This document shows positions 54,557 to 63,998 of a stretch of DNA of 64,000 bases, one piece after another. The stretch is from JBMNGO01 sp050949885 (GTDB lineage Bacteria > Bacillota > Syntrophomonadia > Syntrophomonadales > Syntrophomonadaceae), in assembly GCA_050949885.1 (NCBI GenBank), contig JBMNGO010000005.1:385436-449435 (forward strand). Reading direction: 5' to 3'. A program made the position numbers and the translations under genes. Positions within the stretch are counted from its first letter, which is position 1. Each line of letters starts with the position of its first letter. The notes under the pieces are model-generated. The model did no database searches and was not told where the DNA came from. It was given only the letters and a program-made list of their open reading frames with translations.

Positions 54557-55844
54557 AGAAATAGAGTGCATGCCCCGTGAAGAATTAGAAAAGCTCCAGC
54601 TTAGAAGACTAAAAGAAACCGTTTTCCGGGTTTATACTTTTGTCCCCTCCTACAGGGAAAAGATGGATCAAAAGGGTATAAAACCCCATGATATTAACAA
54701 ACTGGAAGATATAAAATACCTGCCTTTTACGACTAAACAGGATTTGCGCGATAATTATCCCTTTAACATGTTTGCCGTGCCCATGCGGGACATTGTAAGA
54801 ATTCAATCTTCTTCCGGCACCACCGGTAAGCCCACTGTGGGCGGGTATACCAGGAAAGATATTGATGAGGTTTGGAGTGAGGTTATGGCTCGTTCCCTGG
54901 TAAGCGCAGGTGCTGACCAGGATTCGGTGGTGCAGGTATCCTATGGTTATGGGTTATTTACCGGGGGATTAGGAGTCCATTATGGAGCTGAGAAGATCGG
55001 AGCTTCAGTAATTCCTGCCTCAGGAGGCAACACGGAACGCCAGATTTTGTTGATGAAGGATTATGGCAGTACTCATCTGGCCTGTACACCTTCCTATGCT
55101 CTGTATATGTACGAGGTAGCTGAGGCTTTGGGAGTCAAAAAATCTGACCTAAAACTTCGGGCAGGGATTTTTGGAGCTGAACCCTGTTCGGAAAATATGC
55201 GCAAAGACATTGAGAATAAATGGCAGATTGATGCGTACGATATTTATGGCCTAACAGAGATAATAGGACCAGGAGTAGCTATTGAATGTTTCTGTAAAAA
55301 TGGTCTGCATATAGCTGAAGATCATTTTATAGCTGAGACTATCGATCCTGTTACCGAACAAGTCCTTGATCATGGTGAGATTGGAGAACTGGTTATTAGC
55401 ACTATAACCAAGGAAGGCATGCCATTAATCAGGTATCGAACCCGGGATCTTACTGTTTTAAACCGGGAGCAGTGTGAATGTGGGCGTACCCACGTGCGTA
55501 TGCATAAAGTGGTTGGCCGCTCCGATGACATGATTATTATTCGAGGTGTAAACGTATTCCCATCTATGGTGGAAAGTGTTTTATTAACCATACCGGGAGT
55601 AGAACCCCATTATTTGTTGGTGGTGGACCGTATAGGAACCCTGGATGAACTGGAAGTACGGGTAGAAGTATCGGAAAAGGTATTTAGCGATGAAGTCAGA
55701 AAACTTGAAAAGCTTAATAAATTAATAAACCGTAAACTGGAAAGCGCTCTGGGCATTGCTGTTAAAGTGCGCTTGGTGGAGCCCAAGTCCATAGAAAGAA
55801 GTGAAGGAAAAGCAAAAAGGGTCATAGACAAGAGAAAAATTTAG
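54540..55844 (+). CDS. paaK: Phenylacetate-CoA ligase family protein
   Basis: This 434-residue AMP-forming acid-CoA ligase has the ATP motif SSSGTTGKPT, the YDIYGLTEI motif and a C-terminal swinging domain (GVNVFPSMVESVLL). It activates phenylacetate or a related aryl acid. ATG 54540 has GGAGG 8 bases upstream; an earlier codon at 54345 lies inside the glycosylase gene. Paired with an ACT-domain gene, a very common arrangement in Clostridia and archaea whose logic is unknown. Confidence 0.88.
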   Translation: MNYWNKEIECMPREELEKLQLRRLKETVFRVYTFVPSYREKMDQKGIKPHDINKLEDIKYLPFTTKQDLRDNYPFNMFAVPMRDIVRIQSSSGTTGKPTVGGYTRKDIDEVWSEVMARSLVSAGADQDSVVQVSYGYGLFTGGLGVHYGAEKIGASVIPASGGNTERQILLMKDYGSTHLACTPSYALYMYEVAEALGVKKSDLKLRAGIFGAEPCSENMRKDIENKWQIDAYDIYGLTEIIGPGVAIECFCKNGLHIAEDHFIAETIDPVTEQVLDHGEIGELVISTITKEGMPLIRYRTRDLTVLNREQCECGRTHVRMHKVVGRSDDMIIIRGVNVFPSMVESVLLTIPGVEPHYLLVVDRIGTLDELEVRVEVSEKVFSDEVRKLEKLNKLINRKLESALGIAVKVRLVEPKSIERSEGKAKRVIDKRKI

Positions 55845-55858
55845 AGGAGGGATAATAA

Positions 55859-56281
55859 ATGGCTAAACAGATTTCTGTATTCCTGGAGAACCAAGCGGGA
55901 CGACTATCCCATGTAACGCGAGTATTGGGAGATGCGGGAATTAATATCAGAGCCCTGTCTATTGCTGACACATCTGATTTTGGTATTCTGCGTTTGATTG
56001 TCAATGATCCCGAAAAAGCTTACAAAATCTTAAAAGAAGCCAATTTTACTGTAAGCGCAACTGAAGTAATTGCGGTGCAGATCCCTGACTCGCCTGGTGG
56101 CCTGGCGGCGGTTTTGGAGCAGATGGAAAACATTAATATTGAATATTTATATGCCTTTATAGGTACTTCCGGGGATGACGCCCTGGTGATTTTTAAAGTG
56201 GAAGATATAGAAAAAGCTCGAGAGACCTTTAGTTCCAAGGGCATAAAGTTTGTTGATGAGCAAAGGCTTTATCAAATGTAG
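55859..56281 (+). CDS. Tandem ACT-domain protein
   Basis: This 140-residue protein has two ACT ligand-binding domains: residues 1-70 (ISVFLENQAGRLSHVTRVLG) and 70-140 (IPDSPGGLAAVLEQMENINI). Such proteins are encoded next to paaK and are thought to bind an amino acid or aryl acid and tune the ligase. It starts 14 bases after paaK, after GAGGAGGG. Confidence 0.88.
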   Translation: MAKQISVFLENQAGRLSHVTRVLGDAGINIRALSIADTSDFGILRLIVNDPEKAYKILKEANFTVSATEVIAVQIPDSPGGLAAVLEQMENINIEYLYAFIGTSGDDALVIFKVEDIEKARETFSSKGIKFVDEQRLYQM

Positions 56282-56613
56282 CCAAAAGGAAAGCAAAGGA
56301 ACGTGTCGGCCGGAAGCAGGGGGATGTGTAAAACCTCCTGCTTATTACAGGGAAAGACCTTTAATGGCGGCTGTTGGTGAAGCATGGGTTATAACACCTG
56401 AAGGCGTTTAAAGTAAGGGGCGAGCGTTGCTGCGCGAATGGGAACGGGTGCTGTACCTCTGGGGGTTGGAATCGACAAGCAGTTAATGTTATCCATGTAC
56501 AGACGAGGAGCAAGTGAATCACATACCCGTTTACCCAGCTAGACTTTTTAGATGGTCTCTGACAGGTTCTTTGTTTCCCGTGATTACTCCTAATTTGTGT
56601 TAAGGAGCAGTAA
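56282..56613 (+). ncRNA. Structured untranslated leader or RNA upstream of the PHP gene
   Basis: This 332-base, GC-richer stretch has no convincing ORF but several stems. AAGCAGGGGG / CCTCCTGCTT lies around 56314-56343. An outer stem AACGGGT (56443-56449) pairs with ACCCGTT (56525-56531) and encloses CTGTAC (56451-56456) with GTACAG (56497-56502). A final hairpin, CTCCTAA with TTAAGGAG at 56587-56606, covers the AAGGAG ribosome site of the PHP gene. Possibilities are a riboswitch-like leader, an independent RNA, or the 5' part of a group II intron. I could not match it to a known class. Confidence 0.45.
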
Positions 56614-57657
56614 ATGTACGAGTACGTGGGAAATATCCATATTCATTCAACCTACTCGGATGGAGGGGAAAAAATACCGCAGATTGCCTCCTGGGCTGCT
56701 CAGGCAGGGTTAGATTTTATTGTTATTACCGACCATAAAGATCTGGAGGGGTTAAAGAGAAAAGAAGAGGGATATTTTGATGGTGTGCTGGTATTGGTAG
56801 GAATGGAAATCAACTCCGCCCGGAACCATTATCTGGCTCTTGATATAACTGAAGTGGTGGAACCTAATGATGACAATCCTCAAGAGGTAATAAATCAGGT
56901 TAATAATCAGAACGGTATTGGTATTATTGCTCATCCATTTGACCGGGAGTCAGCTCTATTAAAAAAGTTTGGCGCTTATCCCTGGACAGACTGGACGGTA
57001 AGAGGCTTTCAGGGAATAGAGATCTGGAACTTTTTGTCTCAGTGGAGGGAAGGAATAACCAGTTATGCAGCCGGTTTATACTTATTGCTAAATCCTCACG
57101 CAGCTTTAAAAGGACCGGATCCACAGGCTTTGCAATTTTATGACCGGTGTCAGCAAACAGGTATCCCCATTGTGGCTTTTGGTAGTTCCGATGCCCATGG
57201 GTCACAGGTCAGTATTGGACCTTATGAGGTTACCATTGCTCCCTATCAACTGTGTTTTAAATGTATTAATATGCATATTTGGGTCGAAAACAGACTGTCA
57301 CGGGACCTTAAGAGGGATAAACCGATTATCTACCAGGCTCTGAGAAACGGTTGTTCATCAATAAGTTATGACTATTATTTAAACAGCAAAGGATTTAGGT
57401 TTTATATGGAAAGGGAGGAAAAGAAATGTTACCCGGGCGGCAGAATTAAGGCAGACCGGGATCTATTAGCCAATGTTATCACACCATATCCTGCAGAAGT
57501 TTGGCTGGTGAAAAACGGGCAAAAATGGAAAAAAAGTACTGGCAGAATGCACCGGTTTGTGGGCATATCCGATGGAGTATATCGGGTAGAGGTTTTCCAT
57601 CAGTTCAAAAAAGGGCTGCGGCCCTGGATTTTTACCAACTCAATTCAAGTTTATTAA
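56614..57657 (+). CDS. PHP-domain metallophosphoesterase-like protein
   Basis: This 347-residue protein has the PHP metal motifs: GNIHIHSTYSDGG (HxH), VITDHKD, IIAHPFDRE and GSSDAHG. PHP proteins are metal-dependent phosphoesterases (relatives of HisK and of the polymerase exonuclease). The C-terminal 100 residues are not part of the standard fold I know. TAAGGAG precedes the ATG within a hairpin. The substrate is unknown. Confidence 0.85.
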   Translation: MYEYVGNIHIHSTYSDGGEKIPQIASWAAQAGLDFIVITDHKDLEGLKRKEEGYFDGVLVLVGMEINSARNHYLALDITEVVEPNDDNPQEVINQVNNQNGIGIIAHPFDRESALLKKFGAYPWTDWTVRGFQGIEIWNFLSQWREGITSYAAGLYLLLNPHAALKGPDPQALQFYDRCQQTGIPIVAFGSSDAHGSQVSIGPYEVTIAPYQLCFKCINMHIWVENRLSRDLKRDKPIIYQALRNGCSSISYDYYLNSKGFRFYMEREEKKCYPGGRIKADRDLLANVITPYPAEVWLVKNGQKWKKSTGRMHRFVGISDGVYRVEVFHQFKKGLRPWIFTNSIQVY

Positions 57658-57897
57658 GGCCGTTTTTTGTCTATGCAAAAAAAATGGCTGACCGAAGCTA
57701 ATAACCATTTCGAGTTCATAGACTAACCCCTTTAAAACCCCATCACCTTTTAGTCATAAGACCATTAGTACCTTTTAATCAATTTTTTTCGGGTATATTT
57801 ACCTAATATATCAGAAAATAGGGATTTGCGAGCTGTTAGAAAAAAAACCGAAGTATTAGGAGCGGTCAGATAGGGATTTTCAATCCCGGAAAAATAT
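57658..57897. other. Boundary region between host genes and the mobile element
   Basis: This AT-rich stretch has no clear gene. The small hairpin GGGATT/AATCCC near 57873-57887 is the only structure noted. The element's attachment site should lie in this gap, but with the other end outside the window no duplicated core can be shown. Confidence 0.4.
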
Positions 57898-57934
57898 CGG
57901 CATAGTCGTAGATATTCGGCTATGCCGTTTTTTT
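57898..57934. terminator. Bidirectional terminator next to the recombinase
   Basis: CGGCATAG (57898-57905) pairs perfectly with CTATGCCG (57920-57927), with seven T's on the + side and an A/T-rich tract on the other, just past the recombinase stop. Confidence 0.75.
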
Positions 57935-57937
57935 CGT

Positions 57938-59591
57938 TTAGTTTGGTAAGTCGATAGCGCCAATGCAGTTATAGAAAATTTGAATCCGCTGGGTTCTGCG
58001 GCCATCTACCTTTTCAGCCTTAAATACTATAATTTTGTCAATGAACTCTCGAATAATCTCTGCATCCAATTCTGTAATTTCTGTGTACTTTTTAACCAGT
58101 GCTAAAAAGCGGTCGGTATTGATGGACTGTTCATTTGCTGCATCAATGGTATGCTTTAATTTGATTATCCTTTCTTCCAGTGTCTTCTGCTCGGCTTCAT
58201 ATTCAGCCGACATCTTGTAAAAACGCTCTTCGGGAATTTTGCCCATCACATTGTCCTCATATAGCTTTCGAATGATTTTGTCTATGTCAGCAATGCGAGT
58301 CTGTGCTTGTTCGTACTCCTTTTGACTTTGGCGGAGTTCTTTGGCAAGTTCCTTTTCTGAATTATTCATAACTATACGGATGAATTCCTGTTCATGGTCT
58401 TTGGCAAAGGAGGTTACACGTCTTAAGTCTTCTAGCAAAAGCTGTTCCACTACAACATTGCGTATCTGATGTGAACTGCACATACCCTTTTTCTTGCGGT
58501 AAGTAGCACAAACGAAGTATTCCTTATCGTGTGTCCATCCCTTGCCTCTAACCTGATACAGCTTTGCTCCACAGTCGGCACAGAACATCATGCCAGAAAG
58601 CATTCCCATTTCACCTAATCGTGATGGTCTTCGCTTGCCATCTCTGATTTTCTGCACTGTTTCCCAAGTCCCCTCATCAATAATTGCTTCATGGGTATTT
58701 TTGAAAACCAGCCAATCTTCCGGATTGTTCAATATCTTGACTTTGCTCTTATACGACTTTTTAGAAGTCTTGAAATTTACCGTGTGACCTAGATATTCCA
58801 TTTTAGCCAGAATATCTGCTACGGTACGAGCCGACCAAGCATATGGGTTTTCAGGTGGTCTTGCTGGAGTGTTAATACCCATTTTGCGAAGATGAACCGT
58901 AGGTGTATCAATGCATCGCTTTTCAAGTTGCTTTGCTATCTGCGTGGGTCCAAAACCAGCCATACACAGTCGGAAAATATCTCTGACCACCTCGGCGGCT
59001 TCTCTCATCTATAAACCAGTGCAACTTATCTTCAGGGTCTTTAATATAACCGTAAGGCGGATTGGTGCAGAGTGGCTTACCGGACTGTCCCTTGGATTTG
59101 AATACAGCACGGATTTTCTTGCTAGTATCCTTAGCATACCATTCATTAATAATGTTAAGAAACGGTGTAAAGTCACTGTCTGTTTGGTTAGCACTATCAA
59201 TACCGTTGTTAATAGCAATGAATCGTACATCTGATTCAGGAAACATAATCTCGGTATAATATCCTACTTTAAGGTAATCCCTGCCAAAGCGGGACATATC
59301 CTTGATGATAATCGTTCCGATTCTACCGGACTCTACATCAGCAATCATGCGGTTAAAGTCTGGTCTATCAAAAGTTGTACCGCTGACCCCATCATCCACA
59401 TAAAATTCGATGTTGCGAAAACCGTTGTCCTCAGCATATTTTTTTAGAATTGTCTTCTGGTTTACTATGCTGTTGCTGTCTCCTGCAAGCTCATCATCAC
59501 GGGAAAGCCTGCAGTAAAGAGCAGTAATTTTCGCTTCTTCAAATGCTAATGTTGATTTACGTATAGTGCTAAATGTTGACTGTCTATTCAT
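57938..59591 (-). pseudogene. Large serine recombinase, TnpX-like, frameshifted
   Basis: The N-terminal part (59591 down to about 59006) is a resolvase domain with the catalytic Ser in YCRLSRDDE, then MSRFGRDYLKVGYYTE. The frame then jumps by one base near 59001-59006, where GATGAGAGAAGCC has one base more than an uninterrupted GATGAGGAAGCC. The C-terminal part (59008-57938) carries the recombinase domain, a zinc-ribbon (CADCGAKL) and a coiled coil. Together it is a TnpX-like enzyme of about 550 residues, the integrase of Tn4451-type elements. The shift should inactivate it unless it is an assembly error. Confidence 0.88.
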
Positions 59592-59648
59592 TTTTATCCT
59601 CCATTTCCGACAGTCTTCAAGCGGTTTAGCACTATGTATATTACCGTA

Positions 59649-59852
59649 CTACCTTGAAGAAGTCGAGTTGATTTCCGTGGATTTATATGAACTATCTGAT
59701 AACTTTGAAAGGTTTTTTGCGTTGACTGTAATCAGTCGTTTCAGCTTGGAATATGCACTTTCCTTTGCTGAATCACTTACTCGTGATTCCACCACATAGA
59801 CCGTACCTCCGATATCGGATTTGGTTGTGCGGCTGTTACTTTGGTTTTCCAT
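59649..59852 (-). CDS. TnpW-family transposon protein
   Basis: The 67-residue protein starts MENQSNSRTTKSDIGGTVYV after an AGGAGGT site. It ends SSYKSTEINSTSSR and has the central VYVVESRVSDSAKESAYSK of the TnpW family found beside TnpX-type recombinases. Its role is unknown. The N-terminal extension in the longer ORF is not supported by a ribosome site. Confidence 0.75.
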   Translation of the reverse strand: MENQSNSRTTKSDIGGTVYVVESRVSDSAKESAYSKLKRLITVNAKNLSKLSDSSYKSTEINSTSSR

Positions 59853-59927
59853 ATCGTGACCTCCTGTCCGATGTTTTGAAGGGACTGGCACTGAGCCGAA
59901 TTGATGACCCAGTGCCTAATCCATTAT

Positions 59928-60827
59928 TTAAGCTTTTATTTGTAATATTTTCAGAGCATCCGGTTGAATTAGCTTCCCATCCAATCTCTCGTAAGCAGAA
60001 AAGCCAATTTGCCCCTGCAATGCATATAACTCACTTAATTTCTTTATCGTTATTGGCTGACGCTCAATCAGCCAGTAGTATGATAAATCTCCAAATACAA
60101 TGCTTTTAGCTCCTGCTGATACCGTAGGCATATATGGAGAGGTAACTACAGGCTTTCCGAAGATGGTGTTGTCGGAAGAGTTCCACAGATAACTGCCGCT
60201 TGTATCCTTGAGAGTTCTAAGAAGCATGGCAGTATTGTCGTGCATGATAAACACAGCGTTGTTGCGATATTCATCTTTTAATGAAAAGTACAGAGAAGTA
60301 ATCTCATCAAAAGAAATGGTAACACTGTCTGCTGTAGCTACATCTGCGTCTGCCGTAAGTATACCTGTTGGCTGAGTTGTGCCATTTCCATTAAGCAATG
60401 CATTTTCCTCAGCCTTGCCAAAACGCTTCGCAAAATCACCCATCAGATATTTTTCAAGATTAAAGTTCATATCGGTGACGAATGAGCGGTTTAGCTTGAC
60501 AAGAGATGCCAGCTTGTATGATTTCACCAGAAACTGTGTAAATGTATCGGCGCTTTCGGGGATTGGATCCCCGTCTTCAACCCAATCTGCTGTACCCGTT
60601 GAGGATACCGCTTGAATTTTACCTTCTGCAGAAGATAGATTGATAACAGTAGCAAATCTGCGGAATATATTTTCCTTTGCCAAAGCAGTGTTAAAGCCTT
60701 CTCTGAACTCATCTGGTGCGACATAGGCTCCTGCATTATCAAAGCCCTCGCTTAGATTTTGATTATTTTCTTCTTTTCCTTTCATAACATTCCAAAACGC
60801 TCTATTATAAGTTGTTGATGTTGCCAT
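59928..60827 (-). CDS. HK97-fold phage major capsid protein
   Basis: This 299-residue protein matches HK97-family major capsid proteins. It has an N-arm and E-loop segment (TADWVEDGDPIPESADTFTQ), the spine and P-domain stretch KRFGKAEENALLNGNGTTQPTGIL, and the C-terminal region ending ERLDGKLIQPDALKILQ. The N-terminal scaffolding (delta) domain is absent and no protease, portal or terminase is seen nearby. It follows TAGGAGG and is intact, unlike its neighbours. Confidence 0.88.
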   Translation of the reverse strand: MATSTTYNRAFWNVMKGKEENNQNLSEGFDNAGAYVAPDEFREGFNTALAKENIFRRFATVINLSSAEGKIQAVSSTGTADWVEDGDPIPESADTFTQFLVKSYKLASLVKLNRSFVTDMNFNLEKYLMGDFAKRFGKAEENALLNGNGTTQPTGILTADADVATADSVTISFDEITSLYFSLKDEYRNNAVFIMHDNTAMLLRTLKDTSGSYLWNSSDNTIFGKPVVTSPYMPTVSAGAKSIVFGDLSYYWLIERQPITIKKLSELYALQGQIGFSAYERLDGKLIQPDALKILQIKA

Positions 60828-60858
60828 AATCGTTTACCTCCTAAATTTTATTAAATGT

Positions 60859-60872
60859 GGGGTATATACCCC
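60859..60872. repeat. Perfect 14-bp palindrome GGGGTATATACCCC
   Basis: Lies 32 bases upstream of the capsid gene start; a possible operator. Confidence 0.5.
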
Positions 60873-60998
60873 GTTTGAAACCGCGTTTTTTTACGCGTTG
60901 CCCCACGCCCGTTGTCCAGATGAAAAGGTGTGGAGATTTGACCTCCCCTAGGGGGTAGGTATTAACACATGGGGTTGTATACCAGTGGTTTTAAGCTT

Positions 60999-61086
60999 TG
61001 TAGCAAGATGTAGCAGGTAAAAACTAAACTCTCTATACGAGAGCGATTTTTTATATAACCTGTTTTTCTTGCTACAAGCTGCTACA
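60999..61086. repeat. Four iteron-like TGTAGCA repeats in inverted pairs
   Basis: TGTAGCA occurs at 60999-61005 and 61009-61015, then in reverse (TGCTACA) at 61070-61076 and 61080-61086. Each pair is spaced 10 bases (one DNA turn), and a small hairpin with a T-run (CTCT/AGAG, 61031-61052) lies between. It could be a primase/initiator binding site (origin) or an operator for the capsid gene. Confidence 0.55.
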
Positions 61087-61092
61087 CTGTGT

Positions 61093-63011
61093 TTAAATAA
61101 GAAAAAATTCTTCTTCTGTCAGCTTATATCCGATAAGCATTGTGGTCATTCCACCACCAGAACGTGGTCGTTTCCGTTCTACACGGGCGATGGCTGTTAA
61201 TGCTTGTTTGAAGTTTCTTGCATTCTCCGAATAACATCCATTGGCACTGCACCAACGCTGATATCGGGCATACACTTCGGATGTCCGCACCTCACTGTTA
61301 GGGCTTTCCTCCAAGGCATCCTCGAAAAACAATGCTATCTTGTCGCTGTCACGCTTGTAAGCCTCCGTGGCTGTCTTGACGGAATCAGGTAAAGTCAAGC
61401 CTTCCTTCTTTCAACAGCTGGTAGCCTTCAATTAGCCAGTTGAGGATAGCGCTCTGATTCTCCGCTTTGGCGAATTCACGTTTTAGGCTTTTATCCTGCT
61501 CGCTTTCATCGAAAGTGTCGTTCAAAGGGGATAATCACCACTCTGCCACTGGAAAACAGCGTCATATCCGTAATAACGGGCAGATAATTGGTGTTGATAT
61601 ACAGCTTAAACTTTGGCGAAAAGTCAAAAGAATTCTCATGTAGAAACCTTGCGTTGATGGTGTCACCACCCGTCATGCTTTTTACCTGCGCAGCATTTAG
61701 GACAAGGCCTCTGCTAGGTTCGGAGATATTCACAAAGCGCACTCCTGCAAGCCGGGCAATATCTTCACTGGGACTTGAACTGTTATTGTTCTTTTTCAGA
61801 CTGATAGTCTCCGGCCTTGCGGTACAGCCATAGCTGCCTAATACCTTAAGAATGCTCTCGCATAGCGTACCTTTACCGTTTCGAGTTGTGGCACCATAGA
61901 GAACAAACAGGCATTCATACCGAGTGTCTCCGCTGATACTGTAGCCAAAGGCTTTTTGCAGGAATTTTGCCTTTTCCTCATCACCGCTCATAATCTCATG
62001 AATGAATCTATCCCATCGCTCGCTTTTTGCTTCCGGGTCATACTTAACACCAGATATCTTTGTGAGTCTGTCCTCGCTGTTGTGGGGACGAAAATCCATG
62101 GACATTAAAAACAATGTTCCATTGGCACAGTTGAGCATCTGCGGGTCTTGGTCAAATTCGGCCATTGATATGGGATATACGCTCTGTGCATCCTTAAGCA
62201 CCGTTTCTCGGTATCTTCTTGACTGCCACTTTCGGCAATAGTCAATGTATGCCTTTCTCTGATGTTCATCCTGAATCGTCAAAGCATAGGTTAGCAGTTG
62301 GTTGGCCAATGATTTACACATTTCCATCACTTTGAGATTGCCGACATCGGGAATCCAAATCCCGTTCTCGTAGCAAAACCACATCTTCCTTTCGGGAACA
62401 TAGCGGGCAAAAGACTTATAATAATCGGCAAACAGCCTGCTTGCCCCAATGTCCGTCCAAGGGTAGCGCTCGTTGCTCTCAGGCTTTAAAGTCAGCAAGG
62501 GAACATTCGCCAAAATCTTCTGTAGCCGATGAACGCTTACCACCTGGTTTGTATATCTCCGTAACGCATTGTGCAATTGCTTTTTCTATGGTTAGCATTC
62601 CATAAGTTACTGCCGGACTGCTGATCTATTCCACTTATCTCGCATTAGGCCGCTCTGCCGGAAAAGTCTGTCCATCTGTCCAATATCCCTGCCACACCAA
62701 AATGCCAGCATACCGCAAAGTGCCAAATCAGCTTCACTGGCAGAAGCATAGCCAGATGTATCACCCTGCCATAATGCTTTGAACCTTTCTCCATTTGCCG
62801 ATTTTAAACCCTTCTCAATAACAGACTTGTCGGACAGATAGGATTGGCTTTCTGTATCCAGAAGTTGCTTCACAGGGGTAGGACGCAGCATATACTTGTC
62901 TAGTATCATCTGAAGCTCATTCGATTTCTCCGCTATATCACCATCTGCATATACATTGCCTGTTACGGTAACAAAGCGGTTCGTTGCTCCAGCCCACATA
63001 GACCTCAACTC
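61093..63011 (-). pseudogene. D5/P4-type phage primase-helicase, broken by frameshifts and IS insertion
   Basis: Read on the minus strand, pieces of one gene are seen. 63011-62607 is part of the N-terminal half (GNVYADGDIAEKSNE). Near 62600-62530 an alternate frame reads TYGMLTIEKAIAQCVTEIYKP. 62545-61506 is the helicase (CLFVLYGATTRNGKGTLCES, Walker A). 61500-61405 is in another frame (FDESEQDKSLKREF), and 61398-61093 is the C-terminal winged-helix part. At least four frameshifts are needed to join them, and the 5' end is cut by IS21. It was the element's replication protein. Confidence 0.85.
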
Positions 63012-63093
63012 TGTTAACGGTCAATAAAAATACAGCATTTTCGGCCAATAAAAATACAGCACTCAACCACCTGTAAAACTGGAAATTCTGATA

Positions 63094-63840
63094 CTACTGG
63101 AATATCGATTCCCTATGCTTAAGCCGGTAGCTATCACCTGTCATGTTGAACAGCTCACACTTGTGCATAAGTCGGTCAAGCATGGCCGTTGTAATGACTG
63201 GATCACCCAAAAATTCTCCCCATTCCTCGAAGTCCTTATTGGACGTCAGAATCACCGAGGTTTGTTGATATAGTCGGTTAATTAACCCAAATAACAAGTT
63301 CGCCTCCTGGCGAGAGATGGGCTGGAAACCCACCTCATCCAGGATAACCAGATTTGCATTGTAAAGAGCCCTTAACTGTTGTTTGCTTCTTCTCGAAATG
63401 GTTTCAGTCTTTAAAAACTGTACCAGTTGGTCCATCTGAGTAAAATATACCCGGTAGCCGGCGTTTACCGCTGCTATCCCCAAGGCCACCGCAAGGTGCG
63501 TCTTCCCGACCCCCGGGGGTCCCAGAAACATAATGTTGTAGGCGCCTTCAAGCCAAGCCATCTCGGCTAACTGCTGTATCTGCCGTTTTGATACGCTGTT
63601 TTGAAAACCGAAATCAAAGTCCTCCAATGTCTTGTGGAAAGGGAAATTAGCAGCTTTTAGCCTGCGTAAACGTCCGCTGTCCTGGCGGTTTTCCAGTTCG
63701 ATTGCGAGCAGTGCCTGCAGGGTTTGTAACGGAGTCCAGTCATGATGTTGTGCATTTTCAAGTATGCCTTCCAATTCTTTTGAGGCATGCTTCATAGATA
63801 ATCTGCATAGTTGCTCTTGTACACTTGAAAGAAGGTTCAT
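63094..63840 (-). CDS. istB: IS21-family helper ATPase IstB
   Basis: This 248-residue AAA+ ATPase has Walker A LGPPGVGKTHLAVALG, Walker B LVILDEVGF and sensor VILTSNKDF. IstB helps IstA choose target DNA. Its ATG overlaps the istA TGA (CCATGA). It is intact. Confidence 0.95.
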   Translation of the reverse strand: MNLLSSVQEQLCRLSMKHASKELEGILENAQHHDWTPLQTLQALLAIELENRQDSGRLRRLKAANFPFHKTLEDFDFGFQNSVSKRQIQQLAEMAWLEGAYNIMFLGPPGVGKTHLAVALGIAAVNAGYRVYFTQMDQLVQFLKTETISRRSKQQLRALYNANLVILDEVGFQPISRQEANLLFGLINRLYQQTSVILTSNKDFEEWGEFLGDPVITTAMLDRLMHKCELFNMTGDSYRLKHRESIFQ

Positions 63841-63998
63841 GGTGTTTCACCTCCCTTCGCCAGTTCCGCATATTCGGATAGCGGACGCTTTTGTGTCTTT
63901 ACTGATGGGAGGAGAGTCACCTTGGGATTTTGTTCAAGTTCTTGTATTTCCCGCTGTCTGACTCCTTCGAAGAACCGGCAGGCATCAGCTAGTTCCGT
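63837..63998 (-). CDS. istA: IS21-family transposase IstA, C-terminal end
   Basis: Only the last 53 residues are in view, ending LAKGGETP just before istB. The rest lies outside the window. Assignment rests on overlap with istB. Confidence 0.8.
   Translation of the reverse strand, partial: TELADACRFFEGVRQREIQELEQNPKVTLLPSVKTQKRPLSEYAELAKGGETP

Noticed and set aside
56461..56490. Possible tmRNA 5' end (GGGGGTTGGAATCGACA looks like the tmRNA start)
   Set aside because: No tag ORF, no matching 3' acceptor arm with TTCGA and CCA within the expected 350 bases; the likeness is limited to one short motif.
59928..60827. Encapsulin nanocompartment rather than phage capsid
   Set aside because: The E-loop and C-terminal patterns match phage HK97 capsids, and the neighbours are mobile-element genes with no cargo enzyme such as a ferritin-like protein or peroxidase.
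63018..63061. Two 20-base repeats as the start of a CRISPR array
   Set aside because: Only two copies, 4-base spacing between them, and located at an IS21 end, where such repeats are the normal transposase-binding sites.
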